DNA from: Pseudomonadota bacterium
GTDB taxonomy: Bacteria; Pseudomonadota; Gammaproteobacteria; Burkholderiales; Burkholderiaceae_B
Length of the DNA: 64,000 nt
Assembly: GCA_023425645.1 (NCBI GenBank)
Contig: JAFACG010000002.1
Span: forward strand, 1 to 64,000
Reading direction: 5' to 3'
Numbering within the stretch: position 1 is the first letter of the stretch; the number at the start of each line of letters is the position of its first letter. Below, piece by piece: positions 14,655 through 23,443 of this stretch. A program made the position numbers and the translations under genes. The notes beneath the pieces were generated by a model that was not told the origin of the DNA, ran no database searches, and saw only the letters and a program-made list of their open reading frames with translations.

Positions 14655-15758
14655 ATGAGCCACGCCACCGTTACCGTGCTGAGCGGGCATGGCAGCAAGT
14701 CGCCGGCCGCCATCCTGGTCGAGGCCCGCGGCCTGCGCCTGCTGCTCGATGCCGGCGGCCCCCTGTATCCGGGCCAGCGCTGCGATTGGCACCAGGGCCT
14801 GGAAGTGGACGCCGTGCTGCTGACCCACGACCATCAGGATCACATGGGTTCCCTGCACCTGCTGCCCGAGCATGTGCCGGTCTACGCCACCGCGGCGACG
14901 GCGCGCTGCCTGCCGCCGGGCCGGATCTGGCGTGAGCTGCCCACGCGGGGCGTCACGTACATCGATGGCGTGGCGGTGCAGACCGGCCTGTCGGGCCATG
15001 CGCTGGGCGGGGTCTGGCTGCACCTGGACGTGGGCGGGGGCGTGTTCTACAGCGGCGATTTCTCCTGTGAATCCCTGCTGTTTCCCTTCGACCTGCCGCC
15101 GCCGGCGCAACTGGCGCTGCTGGATGCGTCCTACGGACTGTACGACCAATCGCGCCAGGTGGCTGCGGTGGCCCTGGACCAGTTGCTGGAAGGGCAGCCA
15201 GCCCTGTTGCCCGTGCCGCCCACCGGCCGCGCCATCGAGATCGCCCTGTGGCGTCACCAGCTTGGCCACGCGGACTGGAGCATGGATGCCGAATGCTATG
15301 AAAACCTGACCCGCCTGGTCTACCAGAGCGGGGACCTGTTGCTGCCGGGGGTGCAGCAGGAGCTGCGCGAACTGATGCCGCGCGCGGCCGTGTTCGACCC
15401 GGACGCGCATCTGGTGCTGGCCGGCGATCCGGACGGAATCAGCGGCATGGCGGGCGAACTGATACGCAAGGGCGGGCCGGGCGCCTTCGCCGGCGCGGAT
15501 TCGCTCACGGGGCGCCTGCTGGTCCATACTGGCTATGTGGCGCCGCATGCGCCGCGCGGCACCCATGTGCTGTGCTGGAATGTCCATCCGCGTCTGACGG
15601 ACCTGCGCTGGCTGGCGGACATGCTGCAGCCGCGCTATTGCATGCCCTTGTTCACGCCCATGCACGACCTGGCCACCTGGCGCAGCGTGCTGGGGCATTC
15701 CTTGAGCCTGGATGGCCGCTGGGAGCTGGAGGCGGCCAGCGGCGTGGTGTCGGCCTGA
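14655..15758 (+). CDS. MBL-fold metallohydrolase
   Basis: A 367-aa metallo-beta-lactamase-fold protein. The zinc motif HDHQDH (H-x-H-x-D-H) is near residues 56-61, with further ligands likely from SGHALGG near 114 and YSGDFS near 132, as in RNase J/CPSF-like beta-CASP enzymes. The C-terminal half is diverged. Ribosome site AGGGGGG precedes the ATG. It is convergent with the phosphatase gene, with only seven bases between the stops. It may act on RNA or on a small ester; the substrate is not evident. Confidence 0.82.
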   Translation: MSHATVTVLSGHGSKSPAAILVEARGLRLLLDAGGPLYPGQRCDWHQGLEVDAVLLTHDHQDHMGSLHLLPEHVPVYATAATARCLPPGRIWRELPTRGVTYIDGVAVQTGLSGHALGGVWLHLDVGGGVFYSGDFSCESLLFPFDLPPPAQLALLDASYGLYDQSRQVAAVALDQLLEGQPALLPVPPTGRAIEIALWRHQLGHADWSMDAECYENLTRLVYQSGDLLLPGVQQELRELMPRAAVFDPDAHLVLAGDPDGISGMAGELIRKGGPGAFAGADSLTGRLLVHTGYVAPHAPRGTHVLCWNVHPRLTDLRWLADMLQPRYCMPLFTPMHDLATWRSVLGHSLSLDGRWELEAASGVVSA

Positions 15759-15765
15759 ACCGGCC

Positions 15766-16515
15766 TTACGCCGTATAGCGCTCCAGCAGGGCGTCGCGCC
15801 GGGCCGCGTCCAGATTCAGGGCCTGTCGGGCGTAACGTTCGAAGCCGCCGTGCTCGCGGTCTATGGTCTTGAAGGCCGTTTCCAGGAACTCGGGCTCCAC
15901 GCCCCACAGGATCTCCAGCACTTCTTCGCTCAGGCCGCGGTTGTCGGGCAGGTCGGGGCGGCGGAACAGCCGGCGCGTCAGCAGGTAATCGTGCATGACG
16001 TCGTCCGGCCCCACTCCGGCCGCCCGATGCAGCAGCGCCACGGCAAAGCCGGTGCGGTCCTTGCCGGCGGTGCAGTGCATCACCACGGGCGCGTCCGCCT
16101 CCAGCAGCTGGTCGAAGACCTGCGCGAAGGTGGCCGAGTGCTGGGTCACGAATTCCGTGTAGGTCTTGTTCATGACCTTGCGCGCCATGTCGGCGTCGAG
16201 CCGGCCCTGGCTCGCCATGGCGGCCAGGTCGGGCAGGATGGTGGGCTCCACGGTCAGGGCGTGGCTGGCCAGGAAGTCGTACTGGTAGGGCGAGCGCTGG
16301 CGCTCGTGCGCGCCGCGAAAGTCCAGCGAACGGGCGATGCCCAGCTCCTGCAGGATGCGCAGGTCCTGCGGGCTGAGGTCGGCCAGATGATCGGATCGGT
16401 ATACGCGGCCTTTGCGGAAATGACCCGCGCCCGCGGCGTAGCCGCCGATGTCGCGGAAATTGCTGGCTCCTTCCAGGGGGCAGGAAAGGGAGGCGGGGGG
16501 CGGCGATACGGACAC
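15766..16515 (-). CDS. Tyrosine/dual-specificity-type protein phosphatase
   Basis: A 249-aa phosphatase of the Y_phosphatase3 family. The active-site P-loop HCTAGKDRTG contains the nucleophile Cys and the binding Arg. The N-terminal NFRDIGGYA and RSDHLADLS are typical of bacterial lipid- and protein-tyrosine phosphatases of the LipA/MptpB type. No signal peptide is seen, so it is likely cytoplasmic. It is monocistronic and divergent from the ABC importer. The physiological substrate is unknown. Confidence 0.88.
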   Translation of the reverse strand: MSVSPPPASLSCPLEGASNFRDIGGYAAGAGHFRKGRVYRSDHLADLSPQDLRILQELGIARSLDFRGAHERQRSPYQYDFLASHALTVEPTILPDLAAMASQGRLDADMARKVMNKTYTEFVTQHSATFAQVFDQLLEADAPVVMHCTAGKDRTGFAVALLHRAAGVGPDDVMHDYLLTRRLFRRPDLPDNRGLSEEVLEILWGVEPEFLETAFKTIDREHGGFERYARQALNLDAARRDALLERYTA

Positions 16516-16659
16516 GGCTGACTCCTTCTGAAACAGGGCGAAAGTCCCATGTTAACGGTCTTGCGCGACACGCGCATGTCAAGGGGACGGAACCCTGTCC
16601 GCGCGTGCGGGCAGGCTGGGTATTTTCCCTAAAAACGCGCCTTGCCCGCCGCCTTTTCG

Positions 16660-16687
16660 TTGACACCTTAATCACTATGTATATACT
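16660..16687 (+). promoter_or_regulatory. Sigma70-type promoter overlapping a HutC-like box
   Basis: A perfect -35 TTGACA (16660-16665), a 16-bp spacer and a -10 TATACT (16682-16687) point toward the ABC importer. The -10 overlaps TGTATATACT (16678-16687), which matches nine of ten bases of TGTATATACA, the core of the palindrome upstream of hutD in this window. Repression by HutC or a related GntR protein is therefore plausible. The remainder of the 378-bp gap (16516-16893) shows no gene. Confidence 0.65.
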
Positions 16688-16893
16688 TTTTTGAACCACA
16701 TTCGCTTGTCCCGCCTGAGCTGTTCAGGCAGGCGGAGGGCAAGCATGATCCCGCGGCGCCGCCCTGGCTGCGGGGCCGGTGGCAAACGGCCGGGCTAGTC
16801 GGGACGGTCGATCCTGTCGTTGAACTTCACATAAAAATGAACGGGCGTGCCGGCCGAGCAGGTTTCGGACCGCCCCTTGGAGGAGTACGAGAA

Positions 16894-17721
16894 ATGCGGA
16901 TCAAATCCCTGATCAATGCCTGTGCCATGACCCTGACCATGACGCTGATGGCCGCGCCCGTGCATGCCCAGGACCTGCTGGCGCGCATCAAGAACGCGGG
17001 CGAGCTGGTGGTGGGTACGGAAATGCAGTTCGCCCCTTTTGATTTCCACGAGAACGGGCAGCAGACCGGCTTCAACAAGGATCTGTTCGGCGCGGTGGCC
17101 GAGAAGCTGGGCGTGAAAGTGCGCTTCATCGACCTGCCCTGGCCCAGCGTGCTGCCCGGGCTGGACGCCAGCAAGTTCGACATGGGCGGGGGCCCCATCC
17201 TGGTGACGCAGGCGCGCAAGGAGCGTTACGCCTTCACCCTGCCGGTGGCCGACGGCACCGTGGCCCTGCTCAAGAGCGCCAAGAACGACGCCCTGCAAAA
17301 ACCCGAGGACATTGCCGGCCTGACGGTCGGCGGCAGCAAGGGCTCGGCGCAGCTCGAGCAGCTCAAGACCTTTGCGGCCACGCTGCCCAAGCCCGTGGAG
17401 GTGAGGGAATACGTGGACAACAATCAGGCCTATGCCGACATCGTTTCGGGCCGTCTGGCGGCCGTGGGCAATTCCATCACCAATATCGCCTATGTGGCCA
17501 AGCAGCGGCCCAAGATGTTCCAGGTGGTGCAGCCGCCGTTCGGCAAGAAGGTCTATTTCGCCTATTTCATGCGCAAGGACGAGGATAGCCGCTCCTTGCT
17601 GGAGGCCTTCAACAAGGCGCTGGGAGAGATGCGCGCCGATGGTTCGCTGGCCAAGCTGCAGCAGAAGTGGTTCGGCATGGAAATGGACGTGCCCACGGCG
17701 GATTTCCAGCCCGAGGTCTGA
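16894..17721 (+). CDS. ABC importer, periplasmic amino-acid-binding protein
   Basis: A 275-aa family 3 solute-binding protein. The start after GGAGGAG gives a clear signal peptide ending in PVHAQ (cleavage near residue 26). The mature protein has the family signature near MQFAPFDFHENGQQTGFNKDL (residues about 49-69, Asp/Arg amino-acid contacts). It delivers a polar or cationic amino acid to the two permeases encoded next. Its ligand is not defined by sequence; histidine or an imidazole compound is suggested only by the HutC-like box upstream. Confidence 0.92.
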   Translation: MRIKSLINACAMTLTMTLMAAPVHAQDLLARIKNAGELVVGTEMQFAPFDFHENGQQTGFNKDLFGAVAEKLGVKVRFIDLPWPSVLPGLDASKFDMGGGPILVTQARKERYAFTLPVADGTVALLKSAKNDALQKPEDIAGLTVGGSKGSAQLEQLKTFAATLPKPVEVREYVDNNQAYADIVSGRLAAVGNSITNIAYVAKQRPKMFQVVQPPFGKKVYFAYFMRKDEDSRSLLEAFNKALGEMRADGSLAKLQQKWFGMEMDVPTADFQPEV

Positions 17722-17807
17722 TGCGCCGGCGGCGCCCCGGACGGCGCCGCCTCCTTCGCATGGACGCCCGGGCCTTTGCTCCGGGCGCCCGCCAAGAGGT
17801 AAGAATC

Positions 17808-18461
17808 ATGCTTGAGTTCGATGTTGCGCTCGATGCCATGCCCCTGCTGGTGCAGGCGGCGCGCATGACGCTGTTCGTGTCGGCGGTGGGTCTGGCGCTG
17901 GGTTTCGTGATCGCCGTGCTGGTGGCCTCGGCCAGCCTGTCGGCATCGCCTCTGCTGCGTCGCGCGGCGGGCGCCTATGTCTTCGTGTTCCGCGGCATCC
18001 CGCTGCTGGTGCAGTTGATGGTCGTGTTCTATTTCCTGCCCGTCATCGGCGTGAACGTCCCGCCCCTGGTGGCGGCCATCGTGTCCATTTCCCTGTGCGA
18101 GGGCGCCTATATCGGCGAAATCCTGCGCGGCGGCTTCATGGGCATTCCCAAGGGGCAGATGGAAGCCACGCAACTGCTGGGCTTTTCTCCCTTGCAGACC
18201 CTGCTGCGCATCCAGGTGCCGCAGGCGCTGCGCCTGACCACGCCCGCCCTGGTCAATGAAATGATCATGCTGGTCAAGGCCTCGTCGCTGATCTCGGTGG
18301 TCGGCGTGACCGAGCTCACGCGCATGGCCCAGAACATCGCCGCCAACACTTTCCTGCCCATGGAAATCTACCTGAGCGCCGCCCTGGTGTATTTCGTGAT
18401 CAACGGGGCGCTGTCGGTGCTGGGGCACCTGGCCGAGCGCCGCTTCGGGAGGACGGTCTGA
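17808..18461 (+). CDS. ABC amino acid importer permease 1 (HisM/HisQ family)
   Basis: A 217-aa inner-membrane permease with about five membrane segments. The EAA loop reads GGFMGIPKGQMEATQLLGFS near residues 106-125. The ATG at 17808 follows AAGAGGTAAG. The stop overlaps the ATG of permease 2 by one base (TGATG), so the pair is translationally coupled. The two form the heterodimeric channel of a polar amino acid uptake system. Confidence 0.92.
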   Translation: MLEFDVALDAMPLLVQAARMTLFVSAVGLALGFVIAVLVASASLSASPLLRRAAGAYVFVFRGIPLLVQLMVVFYFLPVIGVNVPPLVAAIVSISLCEGAYIGEILRGGFMGIPKGQMEATQLLGFSPLQTLLRIQVPQALRLTTPALVNEMIMLVKASSLISVVGVTELTRMAQNIAANTFLPMEIYLSAALVYFVINGALSVLGHLAERRFGRTV

Positions 18462-19123
18462 TGAATATCGATTTCGGCGTACTGGCCGAGTACTGGCCGG
18501 CCATAGGGCGCGGCTTCCTGATGACGGTGTTCTGCTGGGTGGTCTCGGTGGCGCTGGGCATGGCGCTGGGTTTCATGATTGCGGTGCTGCAGCAGTACGG
18601 CGGGCCGGCGGCGCGCGCGGTGCTGCGTGTCTACATCGAGGCGATACGCACCACGCCCTTCCTGGTGCAGTTGTTCGTGCTTTATTACGGGGGGCCCACG
18701 ATAGGCCTGGATCTGTCCGCGCTGCAGGCGGGCGTCCTGGGGCTGACGATCTACGGCAGCGCCTATTTCGCCGAGGTGTTCCGCGGCGGTTTCGCCGCTG
18801 TGCCCAAAGGGCAGGTGGAGGCGGCCGAATTCCTGGGGCTGTCGCGGCTGGACGTGATCTGGCGTGTCAAGCTGCCGCAGATGCTGGTCATCATCACGCC
18901 GTCCCTGCTGAATCTGATCATCATCCTGAGCAAGGAAACCGCCATCCTGTCCATCGTCACCGTTCCGGAATTGACGGCCGTGATGGTGCAGATCGGCAAT
19001 GAACAGTTCGCCTACCTGGAAACCACCCTGGTGCTTTGTGTGGCCTACCTGATCCTGGTGGCCGTGACCGAGCGGCTGGGACGCTGGGCCGAGGCCCGCA
19101 GTTGCCGCTTCCTGGCGCGTTGA
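18461..19123 (+). CDS. ABC amino acid importer permease 2 (HisM/HisQ family)
   Basis: A 220-aa partner permease with the EAA loop GGFAAVPKGQVEAAEFLGLS near residues 108-127. Five hydrophobic segments are evident. Its sequence is clearly distinct from permease 1, as in His/Gln-type heterodimeric transporters. It is followed after 24 bp by the ATPase gene. Confidence 0.92.
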   Translation: MNIDFGVLAEYWPAIGRGFLMTVFCWVVSVALGMALGFMIAVLQQYGGPAARAVLRVYIEAIRTTPFLVQLFVLYYGGPTIGLDLSALQAGVLGLTIYGSAYFAEVFRGGFAAVPKGQVEAAEFLGLSRLDVIWRVKLPQMLVIITPSLLNLIIILSKETAILSIVTVPELTAVMVQIGNEQFAYLETTLVLCVAYLILVAVTERLGRWAEARSCRFLAR

Positions 19124-19147
19124 GCCGGGCAAGCAAGGAGACAAGAC

Positions 19148-20014
19148 ATGGACAAGACGATAAGCCCTGTTCCGGCCCGCGACCCGGCCTGCCTGGTCGA
19201 GGTGCGCAACATCAGCAAGAGCTATGGATCGGTGCAGGTGCTCAAGAACATCTCCATGGGCGTGCGCCGCTCCGAGGTGACCTGCATCATCGGCCCGTCG
19301 GGCTCGGGCAAGAGCACCCTGCTGCGCTCGCTGGCCTTTCTGGAGGAATACGACAGCGGCGAGGTGCTGATCGAGGGACAGTTGCTGGGCTACGTGGACA
19401 AGCCGGACGGGCGCCGCGTCAAGGCGAGCCGCGCCGAGCTGAACCAGGTGCGCCGCCACGTAGGCATGGTGTTCCAGCAATTCAATCTGTGGCCCCACAT
19501 GACCGCGCTGGGGAACGTGGCCGAGGCGCTGCTGCGCGTCAAGCGGCTGCCTCGCGAACAGGCCCTGCAGAAGGCCCGCGACATGCTGGGCAAGGTCGGT
19601 CTGGCGGACAAAGTGGACTACTACCCGGTCAATCTGTCGGGCGGGCAGCAACAGCGCGTGGCGATTGCGCGCGCATTGGCCATGGAACCGCATATCATGT
19701 TGTTTGACGAACCCACCTCGGCCCTGGACCCGGAACTGGTGGGCGAAGTCCTGCAGGTCATGAAGGAGCTGGCCCGCGAAGGCATGACCATGGTGGTGGT
19801 GACCCATGAAATGGGCTTTGCGGCCCAGGTGGCGGATCGGGTGGTCTTCATCGACAAAGGCGAGATCGCCGTGACGGGCAATCCCCGCGAGGTCTTCTCG
19901 CAGGCCACGCAGCCGCGCCTGAAGCAGTTCCTGCAGAATTACATCGAACGCAACGCTTTCTGGGACCGCACCTGTTCCACCGACGCCGGCCAGCCGCAGG
20001 CGGCGGTGGCCTAG
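19148..20014 (+). CDS. ABC amino acid importer ATP-binding protein
   Basis: A 288-aa ATPase with Walker [10 protein letters not shown] (near residue 55), signature LSGGQQQR, Walker [14 protein letters not shown] and the H-loop VTHEMGFA. It drives import by the two permeases. It is longer than the usual 240-250 aa, partly from an N-terminal extension and an insert after the first strands. The gene order binding protein, permease, permease, ATPase is a standard complete importer. Confidence 0.94.
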   Translation: MDKTISPVPARDPACLVEVRNISKSYGSVQVLKNISMGVRRSEVTCIIGPSGSGKSTLLRSLAFLEEYDSGEVLIEGQLLGYVDKPDGRRVKASRAELNQVRRHVGMVFQQFNLWPHMTALGNVAEALLRVKRLPREQALQKARDMLGKVGLADKVDYYPVNLSGGQQQRVAIARALAMEPHIMLFDEPTSALDPELVGEVLQVMKELAREGMTMVVVTHEMGFAAQVADRVVFIDKGEIAVTGNPREVFSQATQPRLKQFLQNYIERNAFWDRTCSTDAGQPQAAVA

Positions 20015-20046
20015 GGTCCTTAACCGGAATTTTTCAAGGAAGAACC

Positions 20047-21258
20047 ATGTTTGAGCATCTGAAGGCCTATGGCGGCGACCCGATTTTCCGTCTGGGCGAG
20101 GCATTTCACGCCGATCCGCGCGAGCGCAAGGTCAACCTGACGGTGGGCCTGTACTACGACGAGCAGGGCCGCCTGCCCTTGCTGGACGTGGCCCGCCGGG
20201 CCGAAGACCAGTGGGCCGCCAAGGGCCTGCCGCGCGGCTACCTGCCCATCGAGGGATTGGCTTCGTACCGCGAGGCGGTGCAGAAGCTGGTGTTCGGCGC
20301 GGACAGCAAGGCGCTTGCCGAAGGCCGTGTCGCCACCATCCAGACCCTGGGCGGCACCGGCGCGCTCAAGGTGGGCGGGGACTTCCTGCACGATGCCTAT
20401 CCGCACAGCGAGATGTGGATCAGCGATCCGGCCTGGGACAACCACCATGCCATCTTCCAGGGCGCTGGCATTCCCACCCACACCTACCGTTATTACGACG
20501 CGGCCACGCGCGGGCTGGACTTCGCCGGCCTGATGCAGGACATTGCCGCCTTGCCCGAGCGCAGCATCGTGCTGCTGCATCCCTGCTGCCACAACCCCAC
20601 CGGCGCGGACCTGAGCGATGAGCAGTGGCTGGAGCTGATCCCCGTGCTGCAGCAACGCAAGCTGATCCCCTTCCTGGACATGGCCTACCAGGGCTTCGGC
20701 CGCGGCCTGGACGAGGACGCCTTCGCCGTGCGCGCCATGGCGGATGCCGGCATGACCTTTCTGGTGGCCAACTCCTTCTCCAAGAACTTTTCCTATTACT
20801 CCGAGCGCTGCGGCGGGCTGTCCGTGGTCTGCCAGAGCGCCGAGGAAGCCGGCCGCGTGCTGGGCCAGCTCAAGGCCGTGGCCCGCCGCATCTACTCCAA
20901 TCCGCCCTCGCACGGCGGCCAGGCCGTGGCCACGGTGCTGGCCGATCCGGCCCTGTTCGCGGAATGGAAGGCGGAAGTGGAGGCCATGCGCCAGCGCATC
21001 GCCCAGATGCGCCAGCTGGTGCACGAGCGCCTGAAGGAAATCGCCCCGCAGTACGACAGCAGCTATTTCGTCAAGCAGCGCGGCATGTTCTGCTACACCG
21101 GCCTGAGCCTGCCCCAGCTGGAGGCGCTGCGACGCGACTACGGCGTGTACATCATCGACTCGGGCCGCATCAGCGTGCCCGGCCTGAACACGTCCAATGT
21201 CGATTACTTCGCCCAGTCCCTGGCCGCCGTGGTGGCTCAGGAAACCGCCCAGGCATAG
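20047..21258 (+). CDS. Aromatic/aspartate-type aminotransferase (class I, PLP)
   Basis: A 403-aa fold-type I aminotransferase of the AspC/TyrB subgroup, recognisable from the N-terminal DPIFRLGEAFHADPRERKVN and VGLYYDE. The PLP Lys is in NSFSKNFSYYSER near residue 250. The substrate-carboxylate Arg is expected in SGRISVPGLN near 380. It lies 33 bp after the importer ATPase, so it probably transaminates the imported amino acid to its 2-keto acid or the reverse. The specificity could be aromatic or histidine. Confidence 0.88.
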   Translation: MFEHLKAYGGDPIFRLGEAFHADPRERKVNLTVGLYYDEQGRLPLLDVARRAEDQWAAKGLPRGYLPIEGLASYREAVQKLVFGADSKALAEGRVATIQTLGGTGALKVGGDFLHDAYPHSEMWISDPAWDNHHAIFQGAGIPTHTYRYYDAATRGLDFAGLMQDIAALPERSIVLLHPCCHNPTGADLSDEQWLELIPVLQQRKLIPFLDMAYQGFGRGLDEDAFAVRAMADAGMTFLVANSFSKNFSYYSERCGGLSVVCQSAEEAGRVLGQLKAVARRIYSNPPSHGGQAVATVLADPALFAEWKAEVEAMRQRIAQMRQLVHERLKEIAPQYDSSYFVKQRGMFCYTGLSLPQLEALRRDYGVYIIDSGRISVPGLNTSNVDYFAQSLAAVVAQETAQA

Positions 21259-21266
21259 GAGCTCCC

Positions 21267-22637
21267 ATGACCACCGTCTCGCCGTCCCTGGACGACTCCG
21301 TGGAAATCCTGCGCGATGCCGATCGCATGGCGCCCTATATGCAGGACGCCAGCGGCGAGGCGGCGGATCAGCCGCCCGCGCAGGTCGCGCGTCCGCGCAA
21401 TACCGAAGAAGTGGCCGCTTTCCTGCGCCATTGCCATGAGCAGGGCCGGCCCGTCTGCATCCAGGGCGGCCTGACGGGGCTGGCGGGCGGCGCCGTGCCC
21501 GGCCGGGATGAGGCGGTGTTGACACTGGAGCGCATGAACCAGGTGCTGGATTTCGACCCGGTGGGCGGCACGGTGCGGGTGCAGGCCGGCATGGTGCTGC
21601 AGGCCTTGTGCGACTACGTACAGGAGCGCGGCTGGTATTTCCCCATGGATCTGGGCGCGCGCGGTTCCTGCCAGATCGGCGGCAACGTGGCGACCAACGC
21701 CGGCGGCAACCGCGTCCTGCGCTACGGCACCATGCGCGAGCTGGTGCTGGGCCTGGAAGCGGTGCTGGCGGACGGCACCGTGCTGTCCATGCTCAACCGG
21801 GGACTGAAGAACAACACCGGCCTGGACCTGAAGCACCTGTTCATCGGCACGGAAGGCACGCTGGGCGTCATCACCCAGGTGGTGCTGCGCCTGTTTCCCC
21901 TGCCGCAACGCCGCTATAGCGCCTTGCTGGCGCTGGAGGATTTCCCCAGCGTCGTGGCCCTGCTGCACAGGGCTCGCGGGGCGCTGGCGGAACTGTCCTC
22001 GTTCGAGGTGATGTGGCAGGACTACCTGCAGGCGGCCGCGCAGCGCCTGGACTGCCGCGCGCCCTTCGATGCGGCCCATCCTGTCTATGTGCTGCTGGAG
22101 ATGGAGGGGCGGGACCGTCCCGAATCCGAAGCCCTGCTGGAGCAGTTCCTGGGCGAATGCCTGGAAGAGGGCGTGGCGGTGGACGCCATCCTGCCGCAAA
22201 GCCAGGAACAGGCCGCCCAGCTATGGCGCCTGCGCGACGCCATCGGGGAGATCCTCTCCGGCATGAAGCCCTACGTGGCCTTCGACGTGGGCATCCCGCT
22301 GGAGCATACCGACGCCTTCGTGCGCGACATCCGCCAGGCGCTGTCCGAGGCCTATCCCCAGGCGCGCCACCTGTTCTTCGGCCACCTGGGCGACGGCAAT
22401 CTGCACCTGTCCACCGGACCGCATGCGCCCGACGATCTGCTGGCCGTGGAAGAAAAGGTGTACCAGGCCGTGCAGGCCGTGGGCGGCAGCATTTCCGCCG
22501 AGCATGGCATAGGCCGCATCAAGAAGTCTTTTCTGCACTACAGCCGCAACGCCGTCGAGCGCGACCGCATGCGCGCCATCCTGCAGTTGCTGGATCCGCA
22601 GCAGATCCTGAATCCGGGACGCGTGCTGGATCGTTAG
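21267..22637 (+). CDS. FAD-linked 2-hydroxyacid dehydrogenase (D-lactate/D-2-hydroxyglutarate type)
   Basis: A 456-aa flavoenzyme. The PCMH-type FAD-binding domain has GGLTGLAGGAVPG near residue 71 and GGNVATNAGGNRVLRYG near 138. The C-terminal FAD-oxidase domain has GHLGDGNLHL near 372, whose His residues typically bind metal and substrate. A longer upstream frame is rejected because it overlaps the aminotransferase completely; the ATG at 21267 has AGGAG upstream. It probably oxidises a D-2-hydroxyacid to the 2-keto acid used by the adjacent aminotransferase, passing electrons to quinone or a flavoprotein. Confidence 0.87.
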   Translation: MTTVSPSLDDSVEILRDADRMAPYMQDASGEAADQPPAQVARPRNTEEVAAFLRHCHEQGRPVCIQGGLTGLAGGAVPGRDEAVLTLERMNQVLDFDPVGGTVRVQAGMVLQALCDYVQERGWYFPMDLGARGSCQIGGNVATNAGGNRVLRYGTMRELVLGLEAVLADGTVLSMLNRGLKNNTGLDLKHLFIGTEGTLGVITQVVLRLFPLPQRRYSALLALEDFPSVVALLHRARGALAELSSFEVMWQDYLQAAAQRLDCRAPFDAAHPVYVLLEMEGRDRPESEALLEQFLGECLEEGVAVDAILPQSQEQAAQLWRLRDAIGEILSGMKPYVAFDVGIPLEHTDAFVRDIRQALSEAYPQARHLFFGHLGDGNLHLSTGPHAPDDLLAVEEKVYQAVQAVGGSISAEHGIGRIKKSFLHYSRNAVERDRMRAILQLLDPQQILNPGRVLDR

Positions 22638-22643
22638 CAGGCC

Positions 22644-22979
22644 TTAGCGCGGAGCCGCGCTCTTCGCGGTTCTGCGCGCTTTCTTGAAGTTCTTCAGGTC
22701 GGCGACGGCGAACAATTGGCTGCGGCCTATGGTGGAACTCGCCTGAATTCGCCCGTCATGGACGTAACGCCGGAAAGTGGACATCGAGATTTCCAGGTAC
22801 TGGCTGGCTTCTTCGGCCGTGAAGTAGTCGCCGGACAGGTGACCGAACAATTCGTCGTGGCCGAGGTCCTCTTCACGGAACGCTTTTTGAGCCAAAAGGG
22901 CGAAGAACTTCTCTCGTTCCGCGTCCGGCATGCGCTTCAGATCCTGGAAGAGCGCTTCGGCGCTGGCTGCGTTGGGCAT
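22644..22979 (-). CDS. Antitoxin with excisionase-type helix-turn-helix
   Basis: A 111-aa DNA-binding protein with an excisionase/MerR-like HTH_17 domain (FTAEEASQYLEISMSTFRRYVHDGRI, described as residues about 52-77). The preferred start, MPNAASAEAL, lies four bases after the toxin stop; an upstream in-frame ATG would overlap the toxin gene. It is expected to bind the toxin and repress the shared promoter. The toxin-first gene order resembles higBA-type modules. Confidence 0.8.
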   Translation of the reverse strand: MPNAASAEALFQDLKRMPDAEREKFFALLAQKAFREEDLGHDELFGHLSGDYFTAEEASQYLEISMSTFRRYVHDGRIQASSTIGRSQLFAVADLKNFKKARRTAKSAAPR

Positions 22980-22983
22980 GGCT

Positions 22984-23304
22984 CTATCTCCCTGAACGTA
23001 AGTATCGCTTGAGTTCGGCGTAGAAATTTTCATGTGGCCCGATCAGGTAGAAATCGATGACGGGCAATTCCAGTCCGGTTCCCTGCGCCGTTTCCGTGCA
23101 GGGGCCATAGTGATAGGCGATCAGGTATTCCTGGCGGTTGAACGTGAATTTGTATACCCGGACTTCAGCCAGATCACTTGCCTTTGCCACGCCGATGTAT
23201 GGATTGGTGCAAATTTCTTCCGCAGCATCTGCGATGGCGAGCTGGAGGGGCTTATGGGCTTTCTTTACAAAACGGCTGAATGGCGGCTTGTAATTCGGCC
23301 TCAT
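22984..23304 (-). CDS. RelE/ParE-superfamily toxin
   Basis: A 106-aa basic protein with the RelE/ParE fold pattern: a helix FSRFVKKAHKPLQLAIADAAEEI followed by strands VRVYKFTFNRQEYLIAYHY and a C-terminal GPHENFYAELKRYL. Such toxins cleave mRNA on the ribosome or act on gyrase. It is the upstream gene of the module. An inverted repeat AACTCA-TTTT-TGAGTT around 23344-23359 lies before the promoter region and could be the operator. Confidence 0.82.
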   Translation of the reverse strand: MRPNYKPPFSRFVKKAHKPLQLAIADAAEEICTNPYIGVAKASDLAEVRVYKFTFNRQEYLIAYHYGPCTETAQGTGLELPVIDFYLIGPHENFYAELKRYLRSGR

Positions 23305-23343
23305 TGTTCCGATTCCATGGTAGACCTGCTTTGATGACTTATC

Positions 23344-23359
23344 AACTCATTTTTGAGTT
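23344..23359. promoter_or_regulatory. Inverted repeat upstream of the toxin-antitoxin operon
   Basis: AACTCA and TGAGTT flank TTTT, in A/T-rich DNA about 40 bp before the toxin start and close to the LysR gene end. It is a candidate operator for antitoxin or toxin-antitoxin binding. It lacks a long T-run, so it is not a good terminator. Confidence 0.4.
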
Positions 23360-23443
23360 ATTAATGAATTGATCGTATTCACTATTCTGCCAGTCAGGGG
23401 CAGTGGCCAGGATTGCAGGCGGGAGGTTTTTGCCCATGTTCCA

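Noticed and set aside
20625..21266. Extended N-terminus of the FAD dehydrogenase
   Set aside because: The upstream frame overlaps the aminotransferase fully and has shadow composition. AGGAG precedes the ATG at 21267.
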